From: Gammaproteobacteria bacterium
GTDB taxonomy: Bacteria > Pseudomonadota > Gammaproteobacteria > Steroidobacterales > Rariloculaceae
Assembly (NCBI GenBank): GCA_022826245.1
Contig: JAJDVG010000015.1
Span: 1 to 55,167, forward strand
Length of the DNA: 55,167 bases
Direction of reading: 5' to 3'
In this document: positions 17,650-25,182 of the stretch, in pieces
Layout: the number at the start of each line of letters is the position of its first letter
How positions within the stretch are numbered: position 1 is the first letter of the stretch
Position numbers and translations under genes: made by a program
Notes under the pieces: generated by a model
The model's database searches: none
The model's input: only the letters and a program-made list of their open reading frames with translations
What the model was told of the DNA's origin: nothing

Positions 17650-19152
17650 TCAGGGCACGAGCATCCGTATCCAGCCGTCCTGACGCGAGGTGACGAAAAT
17701 CTCGCCGTCCCGGCTACGGCTCAGGTGCATGTCGGCCCGTGTCGACTCAACGCCATTCGCCTCATCGATCAGATCGCGGAACGAGACGTAGACGGGGTTG
17801 CCGTTCTCGTCGCGCACGAAGAGCTGCACTTCCTCGACCGGCGCGACCGTGCCCGGAACGCCGTCGTCGGCGGCCTTGAGCGCATCGAGATCGGCCGCGA
17901 AAACCCGTCCGCGCTGCAGGTCGCCGAACACGAACTTGCCGCGCAGCGCTTCGATCTCGCCGTGGTAGGCGAAACCGCCGCTGATCGCGCGTCCCTCGTT
18001 GTGGTCGTAGATCGCGACCGGGTAGGTGTATTCGTCTTCGGTGCTGCCGTCGAGCACGTCGGCGGGCAGCTCGTAGAGCTGGTTGAGCGCGCCGCCCGGA
18101 CGGATCATGCCGTTCTCCCAGTAGCCTTCGCGGTCCATCCAGCCGTAGTTGCCGCCTTCGTGGACGATGTTGACCTCCTCGATGTGGTTCATGCCGATGT
18201 CGAGCGCGAACATCGTGCCGTCGGTCAGGTCCCAGGAGATGCGGTGGGCGTTGCGAAAGCCGTGGGCGTAGATTTCGCCGAGCGTGTCGGGATCGCCGTC
18301 GGCCTGAAAGTGGTTAATCTCCGGGATCGTGTAATCGCCGAGCCCCTTGATCCCGCCGGTTTCGGAGGGACTGCGCGGGTCGATGCGCAGGATCGCCGTG
18401 ACGACGGAGTCCGTCCGCTGCGTCTGCGTGGGATTGTTGGCATTCGGCCCGCCGCCGTTGCTGAAGCCGAGATCGCTGCCGCTCGTGTAGATCAGGCCGT
18501 AGTCGGGATCGCCGGGTTCGGCGGTCGGATTGAAGCCGACGTAGCCGAACGGGTGCGACATGTTGGCGGTCACGAACGCGACGCGCAGCAGTTCGCGCCG
18601 CGTGCCGTCGAAGGCGCTCGCCGCCGGATCGTTCGTGCGCCACTCGGTGATGACATTGTGATGCGTGACGTCGCTATCGCCGTAGCCCGGCGGGATGAAG
18701 TCGGGCTCGCGCGGATTGGCGAAGGACCACTCGCCGTGCACGGTGTAGAAGAGTCCGTTGTCGGCGAACTCCGGATGAAAATCGAAGCCGATGAAGCCGC
18801 TTTCGAGCCGGTTGTAGACGGCGAGCGGAAACGCGGCGGAGAAATCCGCGTACAGGGTGAGTTCGCCGTCGTCGTGCAGCTCGTACAGGTAGCCGCGCTG
18901 GTCGTTGGCGAAGCGGCGACCGTCGGGCCGGTCGCGCACGAAGCTCACGCGCGCCCAGCCGGCGGGATTCACGTCCTGGCTCGCGTGAAGCTGTCCCAGC
19001 GTGCGCGGTAGCCGGACGACATCGCGGATTTCGACCTCGGTCCCCTTTTTTGCCACGGGGTCGGGCAGCGGGTCGGTAATCTGTGCGGGGGCGTAGTGCG
19101 CCGCGAGGAGCGCGAGCGGTGCGAACGGGACGAGCAGGGTGCTGATGCGCAT
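17650..19152 (-). CDS. Soluble PQQ sugar dehydrogenase-like protein (sorbosone/glucose dehydrogenase fold)
   Basis: A 500-residue exported six-bladed propeller. The signal peptide ends HYAPAQ; ATG 19152 follows AGGAGAGG. Motifs typical of the GSDH family are ESGFIGFDFHPEFADNGLFY, ILRIDPRSPSETGG, EIYAHGFRNAHRISWDL, NYGWMDREGYWENG, YDHNEGRAISGGFAYHG and LRGKFVFGDLQRGRVF. These include the Arg and His near the PQQ site (GFRNAHR) and the Gly-Asp calcium-type loop. Members oxidise aldoses or aldehydes, but many are of unknown substrate. A DUF6152 gene lies 147 bases upstream on the same strand, which again places this family next to a quinoprotein. Confidence 0.85.
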   Translation of the reverse strand: MRISTLLVPFAPLALLAAHYAPAQITDPLPDPVAKKGTEVEIRDVVRLPRTLGQLHASQDVNPAGWARVSFVRDRPDGRRFANDQRGYLYELHDDGELTLYADFSAAFPLAVYNRLESGFIGFDFHPEFADNGLFYTVHGEWSFANPREPDFIPPGYGDSDVTHHNVITEWRTNDPAASAFDGTRRELLRVAFVTANMSHPFGYVGFNPTAEPGDPDYGLIYTSGSDLGFSNGGGPNANNPTQTQRTDSVVTAILRIDPRSPSETGGIKGLGDYTIPEINHFQADGDPDTLGEIYAHGFRNAHRISWDLTDGTMFALDIGMNHIEEVNIVHEGGNYGWMDREGYWENGMIRPGGALNQLYELPADVLDGSTEDEYTYPVAIYDHNEGRAISGGFAYHGEIEALRGKFVFGDLQRGRVFAADLDALKAADDGVPGTVAPVEEVQLFVRDENGNPVYVSFRDLIDEANGVESTRADMHLSRSRDGEIFVTSRQDGWIRMLVP

Positions 19153-19299
19153 AGTGAGCCTCTCCTGGGATTGCGATCCTGGTCCGGGGTTGTTTATACC
19201 AAATGTGTCTGGCGAGATTGGCGGTGCGCCGAATTGTCTCGCGTCGTCAGGCGTGCAGCGCGCCCAACTTGCTGCGCCGCGTTGATCTGTCGCGGGCTG

Positions 19300-19764
19300 T
19301 CAGGGCTGGGCAGTCGTCGCGTCGACATTGACCCTGGGCGAGCGGCCGACCTGCTCGTAACGCAGGCCGTCAGCCGCGCGGTCGAGCCGGCGAACGTAGA
19401 GCCATTCAGCCTCGTCGCGTCCGGGATGGCCGGTGGCGACGACCCGGTCGCCGGGCCTGAAGGTGTCTTCCCCGATGCCGATCCGCTCAAGCTCGAACCG
19501 GTTGTCGAGTTCGAGCCGCCACCTCTGCGGCTCGCCGGGCTCCGCACTTACCGTCAGGAACATGTAGGGATGCGGCCTGACGAAGTGAAACTCGTTGATG
19601 ACGCCCTCGATCGTCGCTTCGCGCCGCGTGAAGTAGACGCCCGAGATCGAGTGGTGGGCGTCGGCGATGCCGGGCGCGAGCGTGGCGAGCCCGACGATGA
19701 ACGCCGTGACGCCTGTGACGAATGCCGCAATGGCGGTGGCGAACGGACGGATCGAACGACGCAT
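19300..19764 (-). CDS. DUF6152 family exported protein (copy C)
   Basis: A 154-residue exported protein. ATG 19764 is preferred over an upstream in-frame GTG because GAGG lies nine bases before it. The signal peptide runs through FATAIAAFVTGVTAFIVGL and ends GIADA; the mature protein begins HHSISGVYF. The second family landmark is RPHPYMFLTV (Arg replaces the usual Asn, the His is kept). GDRVVATGHPGRDE follows. This is the most diverged copy, sharing mainly the His-His start, the PH and the closing G-V-x-x-G strand. It lies upstream of the PQQ sugar dehydrogenase on the same strand. Confidence 0.75.
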   Translation of the reverse strand: MRRSIRPFATAIAAFVTGVTAFIVGLATLAPGIADAHHSISGVYFTRREATIEGVINEFHFVRPHPYMFLTVSAEPGEPQRWRLELDNRFELERIGIGEDTFRPGDRVVATGHPGRDEAEWLYVRRLDRAADGLRYEQVGRSPRVNVDATTAQP

Positions 19765-19859
19765 ACGCCGAAGCCTCACTGACCGGATCGACACTCCCCA
19801 GTATACGCCTGCCCCGGGACCCGGTCAGCCGCCGGGAACCTGCGCTGCCGGAAGTTGCG

Positions 19860-19958
19860 ATCGGCCGTTTTCGGCCAGGCGTTTCGCTCAATCAGCCGTC
19901 TTTGGCGAGGCGGTCTTCCGCCCAATCAGCCGTCTTCGGCGAGGCGGTCTTCCGCCCA
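19860..19958. repeat. Tandem 34-bp repeat, 2.9 copies, hairpin-forming
   Basis: Two 34-base units at 19891-19924 and 19925-19958 differ at one position. A shorter degenerate unit precedes them at 19860-19890. Each full unit contains GGCGG-TCTT-CCGCC, a perfect 5-bp stem with a 4-base loop. The second unit also has GCCG-TCTT-CGGC just before it. Read on the minus strand, this lies directly downstream of hpaI and would give a string of short AAGA-loop hairpins at the end of the hpaHI transcript. There is no U-tract. It may be a terminator array, an mRNA 3' protection element or a protein-binding repeat. Confidence 0.6.
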
Positions 19959-19996
19959 ACGCGGATTCGAGCCGTGAAGACCTGCGGCGCGGGCTG

Positions 19997-20761
19997 CTAG
20001 CGTTGGAACGAGCGGGCGAGGGCGTTGGCGCCGCGTGCGAGCAACCCAAGGTCCGAACCCACGGCAACGAAGCGGTAGCCCCAGTCGATATAACGTTCGG
20101 CGTCGTCGGGCGCCGTGGCGAGGATGCCGGACGGCGTGCCGGCGGCCGCGAGGCGTTCCGCGGCATCGCGGATCGCGGCTTGCACATCTTCGTGGTTCGG
20201 GTTGCCAATGTGGCCGAACGAGGCCGCGAGATCGGACGGGCCGATGAAGACGCCGTCGACGCCGTCGACGGCCGCGATTTCCTCAAGGCGGTGGAGCGCG
20301 GAACGCGTCTCGACCTGCACGAGCAGGCAGATTTCCTCATCGGCATGCTGCAGGTAGTCCTTGACGCGGCCGTAGCGTGCCGCGCGGACGGCGCCCGCCA
20401 CACCGCGCACGCCGCGCGGCGGATAACGCACCGCGGCGACGGCCTGCTCGGCCTCGGCGGCGTCCTGCACGTACGGCACGAGCAGGCCGAGCGCGCCGAT
20501 GTCGAGGACGCGCTTGATCAGCACGGCGTCGTTCCATGCAGGGCGAACGATTGGCGTGGCCGTGCCCCGGCTCATCGCCTGTAGCTGGGACAGCAGGCCC
20601 GGCGCCTCGTTCGGCGCATGCTCGGTGTCGAGCAGGATCCAGTCGAAACCGGCGTCGGCGATGACTTCCGCGGCGATGTTGCTGCACAGATTCGACCAGA
20701 GGCCGATCTGGCGTTCGCCGCGTCGAAGCGCGGCCTTGAATGCGTTTGTCGGCAGATCCAC
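19997..20761 (-). CDS. hpaI: HpcH/HpaI aldolase (4-hydroxy-2-oxoheptanedioate aldolase type)
   Basis: A 254-residue class II aldolase that cleaves 2-keto-4-hydroxy acids to pyruvate plus an aldehyde, the last step of homoprotocatechuate meta-cleavage. Key residues are intact: catalytic His48 in DTEHAPNE, Arg73 in PIVRPAWND, and metal ligands Glu151 (VQVETR) and Asp177 ([10 protein letters not shown]). I place the start at GTG 20761, which has GAGAGG six bases upstream and gives the usual short N-terminus ([20 protein letters not shown]). A TTG at 20779 is possible and would overlap hpaH by eight bases. The pairing with hpaH supports the assignment; related aldolases (GarL, RhmA) cannot be fully excluded. 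Confidence 0.85.
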   Translation of the reverse strand: MDLPTNAFKAALRRGERQIGLWSNLCSNIAAEVIADAGFDWILLDTEHAPNEAPGLLSQLQAMSRGTATPIVRPAWNDAVLIKRVLDIGALGLLVPYVQDAAEAEQAVAAVRYPPRGVRGVAGAVRAARYGRVKDYLQHADEEICLLVQVETRSALHRLEEIAAVDGVDGVFIGPSDLAASFGHIGNPNHEDVQAAIRDAAERLAAAGTPSGILATAPDDAERYIDWGYRFVAVGSDLGLLARGANALARSFQR

Positions 20762-20771
20762 GCGCGGCCTC

Positions 20772-21551
20772 TCAGACAAAATGCACGGATACGCTGCCGA
20801 GCTCGCCGAAATCGGCGCGGATCGTGTCGTTGGGCTCGGCCCAGACGGGGCGGACGAACGATCCGGACAGCATCATGTGGCCGGGCTCGAGCACCGTGCC
20901 GAAGGGCGCGAGCTTGTTCGCAAGCCAGGCGATGCCCATGGCCGGGTTGCCGAGCACGCCTGCCGCGAGCCCCGTCTCCTCGATGTCGGCATTGCGGTAG
21001 AGGACGCCGCCGACTCGCGCGAGGTCGATGTCGAACGGCCGCACGGCCCGGCCGCCGAGCACGATACCGGCGGCGGCGCCGTTGTCGGCGATCGTGTCGC
21101 AGATCGTGCGCGGCTCGTCGACGCGCGCATCGATGATCTCGATGGACGGCACGACGTATTCGGTCGCGCGCAGTACTTCGATGAGACCGACGCCCGGACC
21201 TGCCAGCGCTTCGCCCAGGATGAACGTGAGTTCAAGCTCGACACGCGGCACGCAGTAGTCCGAATGGCGGACCTTGGCGCCGTCTTCGATGAGCATGTCG
21301 TCGAACAGGTAGCCGTAGTCGGGTTCGTCGATCTTCGATGCGCGCTGCATGGCCATCGAGGTCAGACCGATCTTGTGGCCGATGAGCTTCGCGCCCGATG
21401 CTTCACGCCGGCGCGCGACCTCGCTCGAGATCGCGTAGGCGTCCTCGATCGTGATGCCGGGCCAACTGGCCGACGGACGGAGCGCCTGGCGCTTGTCCGC
21501 GTTGGCGCCGATCAGCCTCTCGACCGCTTCCTCGCGTTCAGCATCGTTCAT
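20772..21551 (-). CDS. hpaH: 2-oxo-hept-4-ene-1,7-dioate hydratase
   Basis: A 259-residue member of the hydratase/decarboxylase branch of the fumarylacetoacetase superfamily. It adds water to 2-oxohept-4-enedioate to give the substrate of HpaI. Visible motifs are [47 protein letters not shown] (metal-binding Glu residues), [10 protein letters not shown] and [16 protein letters not shown] 21551 is chosen; in-frame TTG 21557 and GTG 21563 precede it and TTG has GGAG eight bases upstream, so the exact start is uncertain. It ends next to hpaI with overlap or a 10-base gap depending on the hpaI start, so the two form an operon. The upstream ring-cleavage genes are not in the window. Confidence 0.88.
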   Translation of the reverse strand: MNDAEREEAVERLIGANADKRQALRPSASWPGITIEDAYAISSEVARRREASGAKLIGHKIGLTSMAMQRASKIDEPDYGYLFDDMLIEDGAKVRHSDYCVPRVELELTFILGEALAGPGVGLIEVLRATEYVVPSIEIIDARVDEPRTICDTIADNGAAAGIVLGGRAVRPFDIDLARVGGVLYRNADIEETGLAAGVLGNPAMGIAWLANKLAPFGTVLEPGHMMLSGSFVRPVWAEPNDTIRADFGELGSVSVHFV

Positions 21552-21661
21552 CGCCAAGATCACGTCTCCTGCTCTCCGGCCCCGACAGCCCGCGGCGAGC
21601 GCCCGATCGCGTTCAGGTACGGCGCGGGATTCTTTGGCGGGCTGCTGGCGGTGTGCGGCGG

Positions 21662-21713
21662 ATTATATGAGCAAAGCGGCTTGGCCGGCGCGCTCGGCGC
21701 CGCATCGGCGCCG
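21662..21713 (-). promoter_or_regulatory. Candidate hpaH promoter with two palindromic operators
   Basis: On the minus strand a perfect TATAAT lies at 21667-21662, about 110 bases before the hpaH start, with no matching -35. Where the -35 should be, and just upstream of it, are two identical 9-mers TCGGCGCCG (21694-21702 and 21705-21713), each holding the palindrome CGGCGCCG. Their starts are 11 bases apart, one helical turn. This fits an activator-dependent promoter. It occupies part of the 310-base gap between hpaH and the gene at 21862. Confidence 0.45.
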
Positions 21714-21751
21714 TCGGACAGGTTCCCGTCGGCCGAGGGCCTCGTGGAGAC

Positions 21752-21780
21752 TTGAGACCGATCGATTCGGCCCCTATAAA
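21752..21780 (+). promoter_or_regulatory. Sigma70-type promoter
   Basis: TTGAGA (21752-21757) and TATAAA (21775-21780) are separated by exactly 17 bases, pointing at the acidic-linker protein gene at 21862. The predicted leader is about 75 bases. CCGATCGATTCGG inside the spacer is a near-palindrome that could be an operator. Confidence 0.6.
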
Positions 21781-21861
21781 TGTAATTCTGTGGCAATTGC
21801 AGTTGCGCGACCGGCGCGCAATGGCATGCGAACAGAGCTCAGGGGAATGAAGGAGAGAATC

Positions 21862-22623
21862 ATGACGAGAGACCTGGATCGGAAACCGGCACTGGGCGAG
21901 CGCGCGTTCGTCGGACGCGCCGGGCATCTGGCCCTGATCGCTTTCCTCGCGGTCTTCGGTACCGTTGCAGCGCAGAATCGGCCCGTACCGGACACCTACA
22001 CGGCCACGACGACGGGCATGACGCCCGATGGGCAGGGCCTTCGATTCGTCGTGACCGAGTGGTCCGACGACGACGACCGATTCCTGGTCGTTGCGACGAT
22101 ACTCAGCGCGCCCGAGGCGTCCGACGAAGTTGTCGAATCCGGCGAACCCGCGGAAGCCGCCGAGGCCGATGAAGCGGACGAAACCGACGAGTCCGATGAG
22201 GCCGAAGTAGCCGATGTCCCGGACGAGCCCACCGCGAGCGAACTGCTGTCCGAATTGCCGTCAGTCGGGGCCGTCTGGCTAGACGGCAGCGGCGCCGGAT
22301 ACGCGATCAAGTACGCGCATCGCACGGCAACGGGCGAGGGTGGCGAGCTCGTTACGCTCGTCACCGACAGGGCCGTCGGTTCCTACAGCTTCAGGCCGTG
22401 GGAGCCGGAGACGACGACGGCGACGACAAGCATCGACTATTCGGTCATCGAGTTGCGGCTCGACAGCAGCGGCAACGGGGTCGGTACGATGTCGCTCGCC
22501 GCGGACGTGGCGCTGGATGAGGAGGCGGACACGGTGTCGCTCGTGATCGAGGACGGCACGCCGAACATCCTGACCGACGTCGCGCTGCAGCCGAAACCGT
22601 ACTGGGCCACGGACGACGAATAG
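21862..22623 (+). CDS. Hypothetical exported protein with acidic linker
   Basis: A 253-residue protein. ATG 21862 is selected because AAGGAGAG lies just upstream; an in-frame ATG at 21847 overlaps that ribosome site. The N-terminus is a signal sequence (HLALIAFLAVFGTVAA, then Q). The mature part has a beta-rich N-terminal segment, then an acidic low-complexity linker (residues about 88-125, runs such as EADEADETDESDEAE), then a beta domain ending QPKPYWATDDE. The linker length may vary between strains because the DNA there is repetitive. No homologous family is recognised. It has its own promoter and no operon partner. Confidence 0.65.
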   Translation: MTRDLDRKPALGERAFVGRAGHLALIAFLAVFGTVAAQNRPVPDTYTATTTGMTPDGQGLRFVVTEWSDDDDRFLVVATILSAPEASDEVVESGEPAEAAEADEADETDESDEAEVADVPDEPTASELLSELPSVGAVWLDGSGAGYAIKYAHRTATGEGGELVTLVTDRAVGSYSFRPWEPETTTATTSIDYSVIELRLDSSGNGVGTMSLAADVALDEEADTVSLVIEDGTPNILTDVALQPKPYWATDDE

Positions 22624-22627
22624 CCGG

Positions 22628-22735
22628 ATCTTCGCGCAATCGTTCCAATAGCGCGGTCAGCCGTTCGGTGACCGCGTGCCAACCGTTGCGTTCGGCGAAT
22701 TCCCGGCCGGCTGGGCGATCGACTTCAGCATGCGG
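22628..22735 (-). pseudogene. Possible 3' fragment of a glycosyltransferase-like gene
   Basis: Between the stop of the preceding gene and the OsmC gene, one minus-strand frame reads DRPAGREFAERNGWHAVTER followed by LTALLERLREDP. This resembles the C-terminal helix of GT4 glycosyltransferases. The frame has no start and no catalytic part, and it runs into the opposite-strand gene. It may be a leftover of a deleted gene or chance; only the peptide flavour supports it. Confidence 0.25.
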
Positions 22736-22786
22736 ACGCCGGCCGGGCCATGAGGGACACGGCCCGCATTGCGGGATCGAATCCGC

Positions 22787-24016
22787 TCAGCTTGCGGCGA
22801 CGGCGGGCAGTTCCTCGTCCCTGTAATCCCGAATCGAGACCCGGGTCTTCAGATCCGCCTTGCAGAATGCATGCAGGAAACAGGTCTGCTCCGACATATC
22901 AAGCGCCTGGCGTGCGAAATCATCGTCTTCGCCCGTATCCAGATAGACGTGGGTCTCCACCGGATCGGCTTTGCCGGCCTCGCCCGTCCCGCCGGACGCG
23001 CCGCCGAGCGAGAAATGCGTGTCCTGAATGATCCGGTAGTTCTTGAGATCCTTTTTCGCGATCGAGGCATAGCGGCCCATCTGGGTCATGAAGCAGAAAC
23101 CGATACCGGCGGAGATATAGCTTGCCGCATCAGGCGCGAGCCCCTTGCCGCCGTTCTCCGGCGCTTCGTCGGACAGGAAGTGGAAGATCGAGCCGTGCGG
23201 GTTGAACAGTTGCTGTTCGATCTGCTTGACGCCGTCCTCCCGGAGGGTGCAGATGGCGCGCACGTGAAGCAGTCGATTCTGCCAGTCGGTCAGGCTGTCG
23301 TTCGCGAGCGTGACGCTGTGTTCCGCCTTGGGCGTCATGCCGCCACGGCTGATGAGTTCCGACCATGCTCCCGCGGCGGGTCGCGCCGCGTCGAAGTGAT
23401 CGCCGGGATCCGGTTGCGCGGGGCGCCCGATCGGCAATGCGCGGTCCGTTGAGATCTCACGGCCGTTGTGAACGAGGGTAAAGAGACTTTCCTTCGATCC
23501 GCGCATCAGACCGTTAAGGGGCGATGCCGCAGTGGCATCGAGCAGGAGCCCGTTGAGGTCTTCCCACGGGGCGTCGCTTGATATGTGTGCCGTCAGGTCG
23601 ACGTTGCGCGCGCCTCCGACCATGGTGCCCCGCAGCGCGGAGCCCTTCATCGTGTAGTAATTGTCCTGGATCAGGCGGATATCGTCGATGGCCAGACCGC
23701 GTATCCCGGCGAGCGCGAGCGTCTCGTTCATGTACGAACTCACCATGCCCGTGGTCAGAAACGCGAGGGGGCAGGGCGCCTCGTCGAGCCCGGCCAGATA
23801 CGCGCCTTCGTCGCTGGCGAGCCGCCATACGGCGCCGGTTTGCGCCGAAGCGACGAGCGCTTCCTTCTGCATGCCGCTCAGCGAACGAACGCAGAGCCGA
23901 ACAGCTTCGCCCATGCGGATGTCCGGAGGAGAGAAGCCGATGTCGGCGGCGTCATCCACCCTGAAGAAGCGCGGTTTTCCGCTTTCGACCAGCAGATTGG
24001 CTTGGGAACTGGGCAT
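22787..24016 (-). CDS. Tandem OsmC-domain protein
   Basis: A 409-residue protein with two OsmC-like halves; a typical OsmC or Ohr has about 140. Half one (about 40-190) has EAPCPLAFLTTGM, a long helix and IRLIQDNYYTMKGS. Half two (about 235-395) has LAPDAASYISAGIGFCFM, a helix and YRIIQDTHFSLGGA in the same order. The second half keeps both cysteines expected of a thiol peroxidase (C308 in GFCFM, C379 in EQTCFLH). The first half has no Cys at the equivalent helix position. ATG 24016 follows AAGGA. It is divergent from the Rieske operon. A peroxide or organic hydroperoxide role is likely by family; control of aromatic by-products is a guess. Confidence 0.75.
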   Translation of the reverse strand: MPSSQANLLVESGKPRFFRVDDAADIGFSPPDIRMGEAVRLCVRSLSGMQKEALVASAQTGAVWRLASDEGAYLAGLDEAPCPLAFLTTGMVSSYMNETLALAGIRGLAIDDIRLIQDNYYTMKGSALRGTMVGGARNVDLTAHISSDAPWEDLNGLLLDATAASPLNGLMRGSKESLFTLVHNGREISTDRALPIGRPAQPDPGDHFDAARPAAGAWSELISRGGMTPKAEHSVTLANDSLTDWQNRLLHVRAICTLREDGVKQIEQQLFNPHGSIFHFLSDEAPENGGKGLAPDAASYISAGIGFCFMTQMGRYASIAKKDLKNYRIIQDTHFSLGGASGGTGEAGKADPVETHVYLDTGEDDDFARQALDMSEQTCFLHAFCKADLKTRVSIRDYRDEELPAVAAS

Positions 24017-24363
24017 TGTCTGAATCCTTGAGCAATGAGTTCGCGATAGGTATTGGTTCGAGCACAACGGTGGTGCCGCGAGTCGGCGTGCAGCGGCCCT
24101 GGGGCGGCGGCCCCCGGCGGACCGGGCCAACGAACACGACAGTATAGATGCTGTGCAACCGCCTCTGAATTTTACGCTTGTCAAGTCCGAAGGGACAATG
24201 GAAAATGCCGCCGACACCGCGTAAGGGGTCGCGCCAGGACGGGATTGGGCGGTGCGCACCGCGCCTCGGCAAGCCCGGACAACCGCGCGACCGATACGCA
24301 TGTCTGGCAAAATAGCCTACCGATCCGGTATCGGCTTGTTGCGGTCATCAGGAGGTTCATGTT
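24017..24363. other. Divergent intergenic region, OsmC gene and Rieske operon
   Basis: This 347-base gap holds no credible gene. On the minus strand TATACT (24146-24141) could be the -10 for the OsmC gene, with only a 4/6 match (TTCAGA) 17 bases upstream. The section from 24085 to 24130 is very G+C rich. On the plus strand an inverted repeat sits at 24320-24334 and a strong AGGAGG precedes GTG 24364. Confidence 0.5.
24320..24334. promoter_or_regulatory. Inverted repeat, possible operator of the Rieske operon
   Basis: CCGAT at 24320-24324 and ATCGG at 24330-24334 are perfect inverted arms around CCGGT, 30 bases before the GTG start of the first operon gene. Position and symmetry fit a repressor or activator site; no regulator gene is adjacent. 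Confidence 0.35.
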
Positions 24364-25158
24364 GTGAAAGTCGGCTATATCGGCCTGGGCATGCAAGGGA
24401 AGTACCTGGCCATCAATCTTGCGGATGCGGGTTACGACCTCATGGTCTTCGACCTCAACCCCGAGCCTCTTGAAGCACTGGCCGCCGCGGGGGCAAAGAT
24501 CGCCAGGTCGAATGCGGAAGTCGCCGAACATGCCGATGTCGTCCTCACGTGCGTTCTCAACGATGCCCAGGTGGAAGCGGTCATCGCCGGTCCCGACGGC
24601 CTGTTGAGCACCGCCGCGCCCGGCACGATCATCGTCGTTCACAGCACGATCCAGCCGCAGACGATCGACAAACTCGCGGTAGTCGCCGCGGAGAGGGACG
24701 TCGAGCTCATGGACGTTCCGGTCAGCGGCAGCGAGAAGGGCGCGATCAACAAGACCATGTCGTACATGGTCGGCGGTTCGGCCGAGGCGCTCGAGAAATG
24801 CCGGCCGCTGTTCGAGGTCTCCGGCACGAAGATCCAGCACGTCGGCGAACTCGGGGCGGGCCTGCGCGCCAAGCTTGCCCACCAGATCATCATTACGGTA
24901 AACATGATGGCGGCGTACGAGGGCATGAAGGTCGGCGTCGAAGCAGGCGTCGATCCGAAGATCCTCGAGAAGGTCATCAACGAGGGGCTGGCGCAGAGCT
25001 GGATCGCCGACGAATGGTCCGACCTCTCGTTCGGGCCGCATTCACAGATGGTTTTCTACAAGGACCTGGACCTTGGTCTCAGACTGGCGCACGACCTGGG
25101 TATTTCCGTGCCGGGCGCGGGCCTGGCGCAGCAGATGCTGCACAAGATCGTGCCCTGA
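24364..25158 (+). CDS. Beta-hydroxyacid dehydrogenase (3-hydroxyisobutyrate dehydrogenase family)
   Basis: A 264-residue NAD(P)-dependent oxidoreductase. The GTG start at 24364 has AGGAGG 7-13 bases upstream; the intervening ATG at 24359 opens a two-codon frame only. The N-terminal Rossmann motif is GYIGLGMQG (residues 3-11), with the acidic residue of VFDLNPEP suggesting NAD+. The substrate motif DVPVSGSEKGA and the catalytic Lys region GAGLRAKLAHQII follow (usual family pattern KxxxN; here the Asn is Gln). The protein is about 25 residues shorter than typical members. It is the first of five closely packed genes with the Rieske oxygenase, so it may oxidise an acid or diol formed by that oxygenase. 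That role is inference. Confidence 0.85.
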   Translation: MKVGYIGLGMQGKYLAINLADAGYDLMVFDLNPEPLEALAAAGAKIARSNAEVAEHADVVLTCVLNDAQVEAVIAGPDGLLSTAAPGTIIVVHSTIQPQTIDKLAVVAAERDVELMDVPVSGSEKGAINKTMSYMVGGSAEALEKCRPLFEVSGTKIQHVGELGAGLRAKLAHQIIITVNMMAAYEGMKVGVEAGVDPKILEKVINEGLAQSWIADEWSDLSFGPHSQMVFYKDLDLGLRLAHDLGISVPGAGLAQQMLHKIVP

Positions 25159-25182
25159 ACAAAACCTGCGAGCGAAACTGAC

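Noticed and set aside
24180..24205. Minus-strand TTGACA upstream of the OsmC gene
   Set aside because: No -10 sequence is found 16-18 bases downstream; only the separate TATACT looks usable.
24359..24366. Two-codon frame ATG TTG TGA overlapping the GTG start of the dehydrogenase
   Set aside because: It could act in start-stop coupling, but the GTG has its own strong AGGAGG and the overlap is easily chance.
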